NCBI GenBank assembly: GCA_910586745.1
Contig: CAJUJZ010000056.1
Location: forward strand, 1-13,383
Direction of reading: 5' to 3'
Source: an uncultured Mucispirillum sp.
GTDB lineage: Bacteria > Chrysiogenota > Deferribacteres > Deferribacterales > Mucispirillaceae
Length of the DNA stretch: 13,383 nucleotides
The notes under the pieces were generated by a model. It saw nothing but the letters and a program-made list of their open reading frames with translations, was not told the origin of the DNA and searched no databases. Positions 5,367 through 12,147 of the stretch are shown piece after piece. Each line of letters opens with the position of its first letter. Within the stretch, counting starts at the first letter, position 1. A program made the translations under genes and the position numbers.

Positions 5367-6644
5367 ATGCACCTTCATTTAAGGCTGCCTTTCAGGCTGG
5401 ACCCAAACACATTTTCTGCCCTTAAATCAAGAAATTTTACAATATTTCTTGCCGGTCAGTCTGCAGCTATGACTGGCGTATGGGTGCAGAAGCTTGCAAA
5501 TTCATGGCTTGTTTACAGGCTTACAGAATCGCCTTTAAAACTAGGGTTTATTGAGCTTTTAGCTAACGCCCCTATTTTTATTGTAGGGCTTTTAGCTGGT
5601 GCATATCTTGACCAGCATGATAAAAGAAAAACTTTAATGCTTACCCAGTTTTTAACAATGCTTCATGCTGTTATTATGGCAGTACTTGTTTTTACAAATA
5701 CAATAAACTACTATTTTATTATGGCATTAAGCCTGTATCTAGGTATAGTTTCAGCAATAGATATGCCTGCAAGGCAGTCTTCTATTCTTTTAATGGTAGA
5801 AAACAGGAAAACTTTAAAAAGTGCACTTGCTCTACAGTCTATGACATTTAACTTATCAAGGCTTATTGGTCCGTCTATTGCAGGCTTTATTGTATACTAT
5901 GCAGGGGAAGGGCTTTGTTTTTTACTAACAGCAATACTTTATCTGCCTGTGCTTTTTGTACTTTACCGTATAAAATTTAATGAAATGCCCCATGATAATA
6001 AAAAACATAATATGATAAAAGATGTGGCTGACGGCTTAAAATATGTTAAAAACTTTTATGCTCTTAGGACTATGTTTATATTTTTAGCTGTTTTTGGATT
6101 ATTTTCTTATTCCTATACTGTCCTGTTTCCTATATTTGCTAAAGATATTCTTCATGGAAACTCAAGACTTTTAGGGTTTTTAATGGGGCTTTTTGGGTTT
6201 GGTGCAATAATAGGAGCTTTCTCGGTTGCTTCAATTATGCGTCTTGAAGCTATGCCAAAACCTGTACTTAAAGTAAGCCTTTTATACTCATTAAGCTTAG
6301 CAGTATTTGCCATATCTCCATATCCTGCTCTTTCTATGATTACAGTTATTCCTGCAGGGCTTGGGCTTGTAGCAACTTTTATAGCAGCAAATACTCTTTT
6401 TCAGACTATATCATCAGTGGAAATGCGAAGCAGAGTTATAAGTATATATACTATTGTTAATTTAGGGCTTGGACCTATAGGATGTTTTTTTGCTGGCTCT
6501 GTTACTGAGCATATTCCACCGCAGGCAACAATGCTTATATGGAGCTTTATAATGATGCTTGCTTCTTTTTACCTTTTCCTTAATATGAAAAAAGTAAATA
6601 AAGAAATACGCCCAATAATAAGAGAAATTGACAAAACTGCTTAA
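5367..6644 (+). CDS. MFS transporter, MFS_3 / EntS-like
   Basis: A 425-aa inner-membrane protein with about 12 hydrophobic helices. It shows the MFS motif A after helix 2 (GAYLDQHDKRK, 78-88), and the start Arg-Asn-Phe-Thr-Ile-Phe-Leu-Ala-Gly-Gln (22-31) is typical of the MFS_3 subgroup, which includes the enterobactin exporter EntS and many uncharacterised exporters. A second loop after the middle helices (about 206-222) is Lys-rich. Length is normal. The AGGA site at 5354-5357 lies inside the end of the preceding gene, so translation may be coupled. The substrate cannot be read from the sequence. Its stop overlaps the convergent stop at 6641-6644. Confidence 0.85.
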   Translation: MHLHLRLPFRLDPNTFSALKSRNFTIFLAGQSAAMTGVWVQKLANSWLVYRLTESPLKLGFIELLANAPIFIVGLLAGAYLDQHDKRKTLMLTQFLTMLHAVIMAVLVFTNTINYYFIMALSLYLGIVSAIDMPARQSSILLMVENRKTLKSALALQSMTFNLSRLIGPSIAGFIVYYAGEGLCFLLTAILYLPVLFVLYRIKFNEMPHDNKKHNMIKDVADGLKYVKNFYALRTMFIFLAVFGLFSYSYTVLFPIFAKDILHGNSRLLGFLMGLFGFGAIIGAFSVASIMRLEAMPKPVLKVSLLYSLSLAVFAISPYPALSMITVIPAGLGLVATFIAANTLFQTISSVEMRSRVISIYTIVNLGLGPIGCFFAGSVTEHIPPQATMLIWSFIMMLASFYLFLNMKKVNKEIRPIIREIDKTA

Positions 6645-7111
6645 TTTTTATTATCACAGAAAAGGCTTATAACAGTTTCTTTTAATGCCTTATCATCTTC
6701 ACCTTTTTGACGCATAAGTCTAAACATTGTATAAACATTTTCTTCACTATTATTTGCAGTGCTGCCGCCTGATATATAATTATTATACATTGATAGTGCT
6801 TTATCGCATGTTACATTCTGCCATACTTCCTGCATATCTATATTCATCATTTCAGGCAGTTTTTCTTTTATAAAATTATCTCTTGTTTCCTTTAATATAG
6901 TGCCAGCACTTTCTGTTACAGAATTTATTGTTTCTTCCACACCTTTTAAATCTTTTCCACTCGCTGCTTTTGATGCTTCATCTATCATTTCAGAAGCACT
7001 GCCAGCCACATAGCCCGCCAGCTCTTTTACACTGATATTTTCTTCTACCACTTTCTGATATATTACGCCTGCTAATATTGCTATAACTGCCGCTATTAAA
7101 ATTGTTCGCAT
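6641..7111 (-). CDS. Membrane-anchored or exported helical protein, unrecognised
   Basis: A 156-aa protein with an N-terminal hydrophobic stretch (1-18) that is either an uncleaved anchor or a signal peptide. A Ser/Glu/Lys/Ala-rich amphipathic helical region follows (about 28-90, YtxH-like in composition only), then a C-terminal segment with Cys102 and Cys152. AGGTGA seven bases before the ATG supports this start. No family is recognised. It converges on the MFS gene with a four-base TTAA stop overlap and diverges from the lipoprotein at 7252. Confidence 0.65.
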   Translation of the reverse strand: MRTILIAAVIAILAGVIYQKVVEENISVKELAGYVAGSASEMIDEASKAASGKDLKGVEETINSVTESAGTILKETRDNFIKEKLPEMMNIDMQEVWQNVTCDKALSMYNNYISGGSTANNSEENVYTMFRLMRQKGEDDKALKETVISLFCDNKN

Positions 7112-7188
7112 ACATCACCTTTAAAATTTTTAACTATATCTATATTATTTTTGTTCTTTTTGCAATATTTAATAATTGTAAACAATAC

Positions 7189-7217
7189 TTGATATCCCCC
7201 CCATGATAAAATACAAA
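7189..7217 (+). promoter_or_regulatory. Candidate promoter with a C7 tract in its spacer
   Basis: TTGATA (7189-7194) is followed by T, then seven C (7196-7202). A weak TACAAA (7212-7217) lies at the ideal 17-nt spacing, and a better TAAAAT (7207-7212) at only 12 nt. Either choice puts the homopolymer in the spacer, where length changes would alter promoter strength. The element lies upstream of the lipoprotein at 7252 and about 80 nt from the divergent gene. Confidence 0.35.
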
Positions 7218-7251
7218 ATCAGCTGATAAAAAAATAAATAATGAATGAAAA

Positions 7252-7857
7252 ATGAGAAAAAGTATTTTATTTGCACTGCTTTTAATGGCAGCCGTGCTAA
7301 TATCTGCCTGTGCTGAAAGTGGAAATGATAATAACACTCCACCACCTGCACAGACTTATGATGTAACTGGCAAAATTGATTGTGCAGGAAAAACAGCAGA
7401 TACAATAATTAAAAAAGCTGATAGTCCTGCAGCAGTGCTTATAGTTTATAATAATGCTTTAAATACTGCACCAAACAGTATAAATATTTCCACAAGCATT
7501 CGTGGTTTAGCAAGTGTTATTACAGATAAATTAAACAATGAAGTTGAAATCACAGACAGCACTGCTATTGCAGTAATGCAAGTTGAAATTGATACTGCTA
7601 ATAATGCAATAACAACAGAAGATAATAAACTTCCACAGGAACCAGCTGCACCAGATAACAGCACGAACACACCACTTGAAAAAGTAACAGAAATGCTTGC
7701 TGGAGCTGAAATTAAAAATAGTGCTGAAAATTCCATAAATTTAAATAAACATTTAGACCCAGAGCTGAATTATTATAAAGACAGCAAAATATATGAATTA
7801 GGTATTAAATATTATGCCTTTGGTGCATTTACTACTGCCCCGTTTGCATTAAAGTAA
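7252..7857 (+). CDS. Lipoprotein of unknown function
   Basis: A 201-aa predicted lipoprotein: a basic N-terminus, a hydrophobic stretch and a lipobox ending LISAC (Cys20). The mature part is rich in Asn, Thr, Ala and Ser, with a Pro/Asn linker at about 127-140, and lacks recognisable motifs. Its first residues after the lipid Cys (Ala-Glu, then Ser/Asn/Asp) resemble those of the triheme lipoprotein at 472-1278, as expected for a sorting region. There is no clear ribosome site; two upstream ATGs (7241, 7245) are in other frames. A terminator overlaps its stop codon, so it is monocistronic. Confidence 0.7.
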   Translation: MRKSILFALLLMAAVLISACAESGNDNNTPPPAQTYDVTGKIDCAGKTADTIIKKADSPAAVLIVYNNALNTAPNSINISTSIRGLASVITDKLNNEVEITDSTAIAVMQVEIDTANNAITTEDNKLPQEPAAPDNSTNTPLEKVTEMLAGAEIKNSAENSINLNKHLDPELNYYKDSKIYELGIKYYAFGAFTTAPFALK

Positions 7858-7880
7858 ATGGGGTTTTTATTTTTCTTATC
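7838..7880 (+). terminator. Rho-independent terminator overlapping the lipoprotein stop
   Basis: CCCCGTTT (7838-7845) pairs with AAATGGGG (7856-7863; one G-U pair) around a 10-nt loop that includes most of the last codons and stop. TTTTTATTTTTCTT follows immediately. Confidence 0.8.
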
Positions 7881-7881
7881 T

Positions 7882-7914
7882 ATTCTGAGCCTAATTTATA
7901 GGCGAAAAATCTAA
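7882..7914 (-). repeat. Solo copy of the dispersed repeat
   Basis: The reverse complement begins TTAGATTTTTCGCCTATAAA and continues TTAGGCTCAGAAT, matching the left end of the element at 309-345 over its first 20 bases without mismatch. GCCTA/TAGGC forms a five-pair stem in the middle. It sits between a terminator and the met promoter. Confidence 0.6.
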
Positions 7915-7950
7915 TTTAAATCAATGATATTAAAACAAATATATTTTTAC

Positions 7951-7978
7951 TTGACATATAAGCATTTTATCTTATACT
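7951..7978 (+). promoter_or_regulatory. Promoter of the met operon
   Basis: A perfect TTGACA (7951-7956), a 16-nt spacer and TATACT (7973-7978). Transcription would start near 7985, just ahead of the riboswitch. Confidence 0.75.
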
Positions 7979-7987
7979 AATTTATAC

Positions 7988-8094
7988 CTTATCGTGAGCG
8001 GTGGAGGGACAGGCCCTTTGAAGCTGCAGCAACCGGCTATTGCCTTAATAGCAGATGGTGCTAATTCCTGCTCCATATTTAGGGGAGAGATAAG
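7988..8094 (+). ncRNA. SAM-I (S-box) riboswitch
   Basis: The closing helix P1 is CTTATC (7988-7993) with GATAAG (8089-8094). Between them lie the S-box hallmarks in order: GAGCGGTGGAGGGAC (kink-turn side), GGCCCTTTGAAGC, GCAACC, a variable helix, and GGTGCTAATTCC. It binds S-adenosylmethionine and should repress the operon when SAM is plentiful. About 170 nt separate P1 from the metY start. I see no clear intrinsic terminator there, so whether control is at transcription or translation cannot be told by eye. Confidence 0.95.
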
Positions 8095-8178
8095 TTCTTA
8101 TTATATTTAGTTCTTTTCTACCTGCCTTTATAATAAAACCATTTGCGGTAAGTATTGTATCATTATTTATTGTTAGCA

Positions 8179-8235
8179 GGCACAGGATGTGCCGTTGCAT
8201 AGTGTAAGCATAGATGAATTTATTTTCGGCTATGC
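8179..8235 (+). promoter_or_regulatory. Hairpins in the leader between riboswitch and metY
   Basis: GGCAC (8179-8183) pairs with GTGCC (8189-8193) around a five-base loop. GCATAG occurs twice (8197-8202 and 8208-8213), and either copy can pair with CTATGC (8230-8235), 18 nt before the metY ribosome site. It may be part of the expression platform; not resolved. Confidence 0.35.
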
Positions 8236-8252
8236 GTTATTTAAAAATTTAT

Positions 8253-8258
8253 GAGGTG
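8253..8258 (+). promoter_or_regulatory. Ribosome site fixing the metY start
   Basis: GAGGTG six bases before the ATG at 8265. The in-frame ATG at 8214 has no such site and would add 17 residues not expected in MetY. Confidence 0.7.
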
Positions 8259-8264
8259 TATTTT

Positions 8265-9539
8265 ATGAAAAAAAAGCTTTCTATTGAAACATTAGCAGTC
8301 CATGGCACATATAAAAAAGATGAAACTGGGGCAACTAACCCGCCTATACATTTATCAAATGCTTATCAGTTTAAAGATTCTACTCATGCAGCAAATCTTT
8401 TTGATTTATCAGAATCAGGATATATCTATTCAAGACTTAATAACCCTACTACTAACTACTTAGAAGAAACTGCTGCAGCATTAGAAGGCGGTGTTGCTGC
8501 TGTTGCATGTGCTACTGGCCAGTTTGCTGAATTTATGACTATTGCTACACTTGCAAAATGCGGCGATAATATAATCGCTTCTAACCTGCTTTATGGCGGC
8601 ACACATACCCTTTTTGCAAACCAGTTTACAAGGTTTGGTATAGAAATAAGATTTGCTGACCCACATAATATTGAAAATTTTGAGAAATTAATAGATAATA
8701 ATACAAAAGCTGTATATATAGAATCAATTGCAAACCCACAAGGATTTGTGCCTAACTTTAAAAAATTTGCAGCTCTTGCATCACAATATAAACTGCCACT
8801 TGTAGTTGATAATACCTGTGCTACACCATATTTAGTTAAACCTATAAAATATGGTGCAAATATTGTTATACATTCTGCTACTAAATTTTTAGCAGGTCAT
8901 GGAGCTGTCCTTGGGGGCATTGTTGTAGACAGCGGTAATTTTGACTGGGCAGCAAGTGGAAGATTTCCAGAACTTACAACACCTGATGAAAGCTACCATG
9001 GTCTTATTTTTACAGAACATTTTGGCTCTGCAGCACTAGCTGCCAAAATAAGAGTAAGTGCTATGAGAGATATTGGCGGCACAATAAGCCCATTTAACTC
9101 ATTCCTTATCCAGCAGGGTATAGGCACACTCCATGTAAGAATGGAAAGGCATATAGAAAATGCAAAAAAACTTGCTAAATTTTTACAAAGCCACAAAAAT
9201 GTTGCATGGGTTGATTATAACGGTTTAAAAGATAATAAAAACCATAAAAATGCTGATAAATTCTTAACTCTTGGCGGCGGCTCTCTTTTAACTTTTGGTG
9301 TAAAAGGCGGTTTTGAAAAAAGTAAACAGTTTATAGAAAATGTTACTCTTGCTCTTCATGTTTCAAATCTTGGTGATATTAAAACTATTGTTACTCACCC
9401 TGCAAGCACTACACACAGGCAGTTATCTGAACAGGAACTTATTTCTTCCGGCATTTCTGCTGATTTAATAAGAGTATCTGTTGGCATTGAAAATATAGAT
9501 GATATAATAGCCGATTTTGATAAGGCTCTGGGCGATTAA
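8265..9539 (+). CDS. metY: O-acetylhomoserine sulfhydrylase (PLP-dependent)
   Basis: A 424-aa cytoplasmic enzyme of the Cys/Met metabolism PLP family. It converts O-acetylhomoserine plus sulfide to homocysteine and acetate. Visible features: the N-terminal Glu-Thr-x-Ala-Val-His-Gly start, Tyr-Ser-Arg-Leu-x-Asn-Pro-Thr (55-62, phosphate and substrate contacts from the neighbouring subunit), Asp182 in Val-Asp-Asn-Thr (PLP ring), and the Schiff-base Lys207 in Ser-Ala-Thr-Lys-Phe. Length is right for MetY and longer than MetB/MetC, which supports sulfhydrylation over transsulfuration. It is first in a SAM-riboswitch operon and its stop overlaps the metX start (TAATG). A run of eight A (8268-8275) follows the start codon. 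Confidence 0.92.
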   Translation: MKKKLSIETLAVHGTYKKDETGATNPPIHLSNAYQFKDSTHAANLFDLSESGYIYSRLNNPTTNYLEETAAALEGGVAAVACATGQFAEFMTIATLAKCGDNIIASNLLYGGTHTLFANQFTRFGIEIRFADPHNIENFEKLIDNNTKAVYIESIANPQGFVPNFKKFAALASQYKLPLVVDNTCATPYLVKPIKYGANIVIHSATKFLAGHGAVLGGIVVDSGNFDWAASGRFPELTTPDESYHGLIFTEHFGSAALAAKIRVSAMRDIGGTISPFNSFLIQQGIGTLHVRMERHIENAKKLAKFLQSHKNVAWVDYNGLKDNKNHKNADKFLTLGGGSLLTFGVKGGFEKSKQFIENVTLALHVSNLGDIKTIVTHPASTTHRQLSEQELISSGISADLIRVSVGIENIDDIIADFDKALGD

Positions 9540-10672
9540 TGGAAAAAGAAAAATCTCTTGGTATAGTGAAAACACAGTTCGTAACATTTAAAGATGAATT
9601 CTTTTTAGAAAGCGGAAGAATTTTATCACCTGTTACTATTGCTTATGAAACTTATGGCACACTTAACAATAATAAAGATAATGTAATACTTGTATGCCAT
9701 GCATTAACAGGCTCTGCTCATGCTGCAGGTCTTTCCACCCCAGAAGAAAACTCTGCAGGCTGGTGGGATGCAATGATAGGTCCTGGCAAAACAATAGATA
9801 CTGATAAGTATTTTGTTATATGCTCAAATATATTAGGCAGCTGCTACGGCTCTACAGGTCCTTCTAGTGTTGACCCATATACAGGCACAAGGTATGCCTT
9901 AAAATTCCCAGTTGTTACTATCAGGGATATGGTAAAAGCTCAGAGAAAGCTGCTGAACTATTTAAATATTGAAAAACTTTTCTGCGTTATAGGCGGCTCA
10001 ATGGGCGGTATGCAGTCACTGGAATGGGCAATCACTTTTCCTGAAATGGTAGAAAATGCTGTTATTATTTCTGCAGCAGGAAGAATTACACCTATGGCTA
10101 TGGCTTTTAATACTGTTGCAAGATATGCAATCACGAAAGACCCTAACTGGCAGGAAGGCAATTATTACGGCAAAACTACTCCAAAAGACGGACTTGCAAT
10201 AGCCAGAATGGCTGGACATATTACATATCTTTCTGATGCTTCATTTAATGCTAAATTTGGCAGACGACTTGGATATCAGGACTCTATATTTGATTTTTCC
10301 AGCAGTTATGAAGTAGAAAACTATTTAAAATATAACGGATACAGATTTACTGAAAGGTTTGATGCAAACAGCTACTTATATATATTAAAAGCTATGGATA
10401 TTTTTGACTTATCCTATGGATACGGCTCTTATGAAGACGCATTAAAAAGGCTGAAAGCTAATAGTCTTTTAATAGATTTTACTACAGATTTTTTATTTCC
10501 AGCTTACCAAATGGATGAAATGTATGATATAATGAAAAAGTATGATAATAAAGTTGAGCGTGTAACAATAGATTCTGACTATGGTCATGATGCATTTTTA
10601 CTAGAGTTTGATGATTTATCTGCTGTTACTCTTTCATTTTTAGAAAAGGCAAGGAGGAAAAAGTATGTTTAG
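9539..10672 (+). CDS. metX: Homoserine O-acetyltransferase
   Basis: A 377-aa alpha/beta-hydrolase-fold acyltransferase that transfers acetyl from acetyl-CoA to homoserine, supplying the MetY substrate. Visible features: the oxyanion region His-Ala-Leu-Thr-Gly (54-58), the Gly-Trp-Trp-Asp stretch (74-77), the nucleophile elbow Gly-Gly-Ser-Met-Gly-Gly with Ser154, and catalytic Asp317 (Thr-Thr-Asp) and His350 (Gly-His-Asp). Length is normal, without the C-terminal CBS or MetW fusions seen in some relatives. Its ATG overlaps the metY stop by one base and its own end overlaps the next gene by eight bases, so translation is coupled. Acetyl rather than succinyl use is inferred from the MetY partner. 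Confidence 0.92.
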   Translation: MEKEKSLGIVKTQFVTFKDEFFLESGRILSPVTIAYETYGTLNNNKDNVILVCHALTGSAHAAGLSTPEENSAGWWDAMIGPGKTIDTDKYFVICSNILGSCYGSTGPSSVDPYTGTRYALKFPVVTIRDMVKAQRKLLNYLNIEKLFCVIGGSMGGMQSLEWAITFPEMVENAVIISAAGRITPMAMAFNTVARYAITKDPNWQEGNYYGKTTPKDGLAIARMAGHITYLSDASFNAKFGRRLGYQDSIFDFSSSYEVENYLKYNGYRFTERFDANSYLYILKAMDIFDLSYGYGSYEDALKRLKANSLLIDFTTDFLFPAYQMDEMYDIMKKYDNKVERVTIDSDYGHDAFLLEFDDLSAVTLSFLEKARRKKYV

Positions 10673-11168
10673 CACATTTAACAAAGACAAACAGATTGTG
10701 GATAAGTATATTGATAACTACCATATCCATAAAAATAATATATATCTATTAAGATATAAGCTTTCTTTTCAAGATAATCCAAAAGAGTTTCTGCAGGATT
10801 TTTTTAAGGATATTGAAAAAGGCAGTGTGGTAGTTATTACTGAAACAATAGTATATGATGAAGATGCTTATGTTAATGCTGCTGCAGCTCAAGTATACAG
10901 CAAACACAGACGCTTTTATACTGTTAATGAAATCCTTGATTTTATTAAAAATGATGCAAGACTCAGCTATTTCCTTAATTTTAAAGAAGTTGTTTATACT
11001 GATGACATAATGCAGCGAGTAAAAGATACTGCTGCTCAACAGGAAATATTTAAACTTCTTAACAGTTTCCCGGATAATATAAAAACTCTTTTATCATTGA
11101 AAGAAGAAAACGGAAAACTTGTTTCATTTGAACCAAATGTTGCTGTTTTTATACTGATTAAAAAATAA
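10665..11168 (+). CDS. Third met-operon gene; truncated methyltransferase-like protein
   Basis: A 167-aa protein with a strong AGGAGG site (10652-10657) inside the end of metX. Residues 26-60 read like the central part of class I SAM methyltransferases: a Tyr-Leu-Leu-Arg-Tyr-x-Leu-Ser strand, a Pro-Lys-Glu-Phe-Leu helix, then a Lys-Gly turn and a Val-Val-Val-Ile-Thr-Glu strand. Arg82-Arg-Phe-Tyr-Thr and the final Asn-Val-Ala-Val-Phe-Ile-Leu-Ile-Lys-Lys strand also fit the C-terminal half. The N-terminal SAM-binding glycine motif is absent, and there is no room for it because metX ends here. MetW often occupies this position, but I see no clear MetW similarity. A non-catalytic or partner-dependent role is possible. 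The gene is certain; the relationship is tentative. Confidence 0.7.
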   Translation: MFSTFNKDKQIVDKYIDNYHIHKNNIYLLRYKLSFQDNPKEFLQDFFKDIEKGSVVVITETIVYDEDAYVNAAAAQVYSKHRRFYTVNEILDFIKNDARLSYFLNFKEVVYTDDIMQRVKDTAAQQEIFKLLNSFPDNIKTLLSLKEENGKLVSFEPNVAVFILIKK

Positions 11169-11174
11169 TAATAA

Positions 11175-11216
11175 AATAGACTGGTAAAAATATATTTTCT
11201 TACCAGTCTATTTTTT
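11175..11216. terminator. Bidirectional terminator between convergent operons
   Basis: A perfect 13-bp stem (AATAGACTGGTAA, 11175-11187, with TTACCAGTCTATT, 11200-11212) around a 12-nt loop, followed by T on the plus strand and by T-rich sequence on the minus strand. It ends the met operon and also the minus-strand operon whose last stop is at 11257. Confidence 0.85.
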
Positions 11217-11256
11217 ATAATAGTCTGTAATTTTTACTTTTAAAAAAATTATTGAT

Positions 11257-12147
11257 TTATATAAGTATCTCACCATCATAAATATTTATCATTAATGATT
11301 TCATAATCTGACCATTATATTCTACTTCCTTAATTAAAACAGAACCTTCTCCACAGGCTGCAACAATACCATAATCGTTTACTTCTACAATTTCACCAGG
11401 TCTGCCCTCTATGCCGCTCCATGATTCAAGGGCTGCATCAGTTATTTTATATTCTTCCCCTTTAAAATAAAACACAGCACCGCTGAAAGGGAATGTGTAA
11501 GCCCTGATAAAGTTATATACAGATAAAGCATCTGCATTAAAATCAATCTTTTTACTGTTTTTTCTTATTTTTGGCAGATAAAATGCATATTCTTCTTTCT
11601 GTTTTATTCTGCTGTATTGCTCTCCCTTATATAAAGAAGCAATAAATTCTGCGGTAACCTGTGCCTGCCTGTCCATTAAATCTGATACTTTAAAATAATT
11701 TTCTATCTTTATTTCCTGCTGGTAAATTGTATCTCCACCATCTATTATGCTATTGTATTCATATATTGTTACCCCAGAATATACTACTCCGCGGATAAAC
11801 TGCTCGCTGACTGCTCCATAACCTCTGTACTTTGGTAAAAGTGATGGCTGCATATAATATACTGGGCAGGATGGCAAAACATTTTCAAAATAATCTTTTT
11901 TCCAGTCTATACAGATTATTATATCTGCATTAGGAAGTATATCTTTTGCTCTGCTGTAGCTTTCACCATTTACTTCATATACTTGAAAATCTTTTGAAAA
12001 TGCTAAAATATCCCCACTTGCTTTCTTTCTTAAATCAGTCTGCTCTGATGTTGCAACAAATGGTGCGAGCCTTAACTGCTTTAATCTCTGCAGAACTTTA
12101 CTGCCAGTATATCCGTTTGTTAATATTAATATATTCTTATAACTCAT
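11257..12147 (-). CDS. Formyltransferase-family protein with altered catalytic residues
   Basis: A 296-aa protein with a Rossmann-like N-terminal domain (Lys-Asn-Ile-Leu-Ile-Leu, 4-9), the formyltransferase core Ser-Leu-Leu-Pro-Lys-Tyr-Arg-Gly (102-109), an Ile-Asp-Gly-Gly-Asp motif (135-139, holding the conserved Asp136) and a C-terminal domain (about 200-280, Ile-Asp-Phe through Gly-Arg-Pro-Gly-Glu) like that of methionyl-tRNA or sugar formyltransferases. These enzymes use 10-formyl-tetrahydrofolate and an Asn-x-His-Asp triad. Here the Asn and His positions are Tyr98 and Gln100, so ordinary formyl transfer is doubtful. It is a weak candidate for the housekeeping Fmt. Its ATG overlaps the upstream stop (TAATG), with AAGGTG upstream. 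Confidence 0.8.
   Translation of the reverse strand: MSYKNILILTNGYTGSKVLQRLKQLRLAPFVATSEQTDLRKKASGDILAFSKDFQVYEVNGESYSRAKDILPNADIIICIDWKKDYFENVLPSCPVYYMQPSLLPKYRGYGAVSEQFIRGVVYSGVTIYEYNSIIDGGDTIYQQEIKIENYFKVSDLMDRQAQVTAEFIASLYKGEQYSRIKQKEEYAFYLPKIRKNSKKIDFNADALSVYNFIRAYTFPFSGAVFYFKGEEYKITDAALESWSGIEGRPGEIVEVNDYGIVAACGEGSVLIKEVEYNGQIMKSLMINIYDGEILI

Noticed and set aside
7140..7405. Minus-strand ORFs across the 5' end of the lipoprotein gene
   Set aside because: They lie opposite a gene with a clear lipobox; hydrophobic content reflects the complementary AT-rich signal sequence.
8214..8264. In-frame upstream ATG extending metY by 17 residues
   Set aside because: No ribosome site there, while GAGGTG sits six bases before 8265; the added residues do not resemble the MetY N-terminus and overlap a likely leader hairpin.
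8268..8275. A8 run at the start of metY as a slippage switch
   Set aside because: A runs of this length are common in such AT-rich DNA and encode the usual Lys-rich N-terminus.
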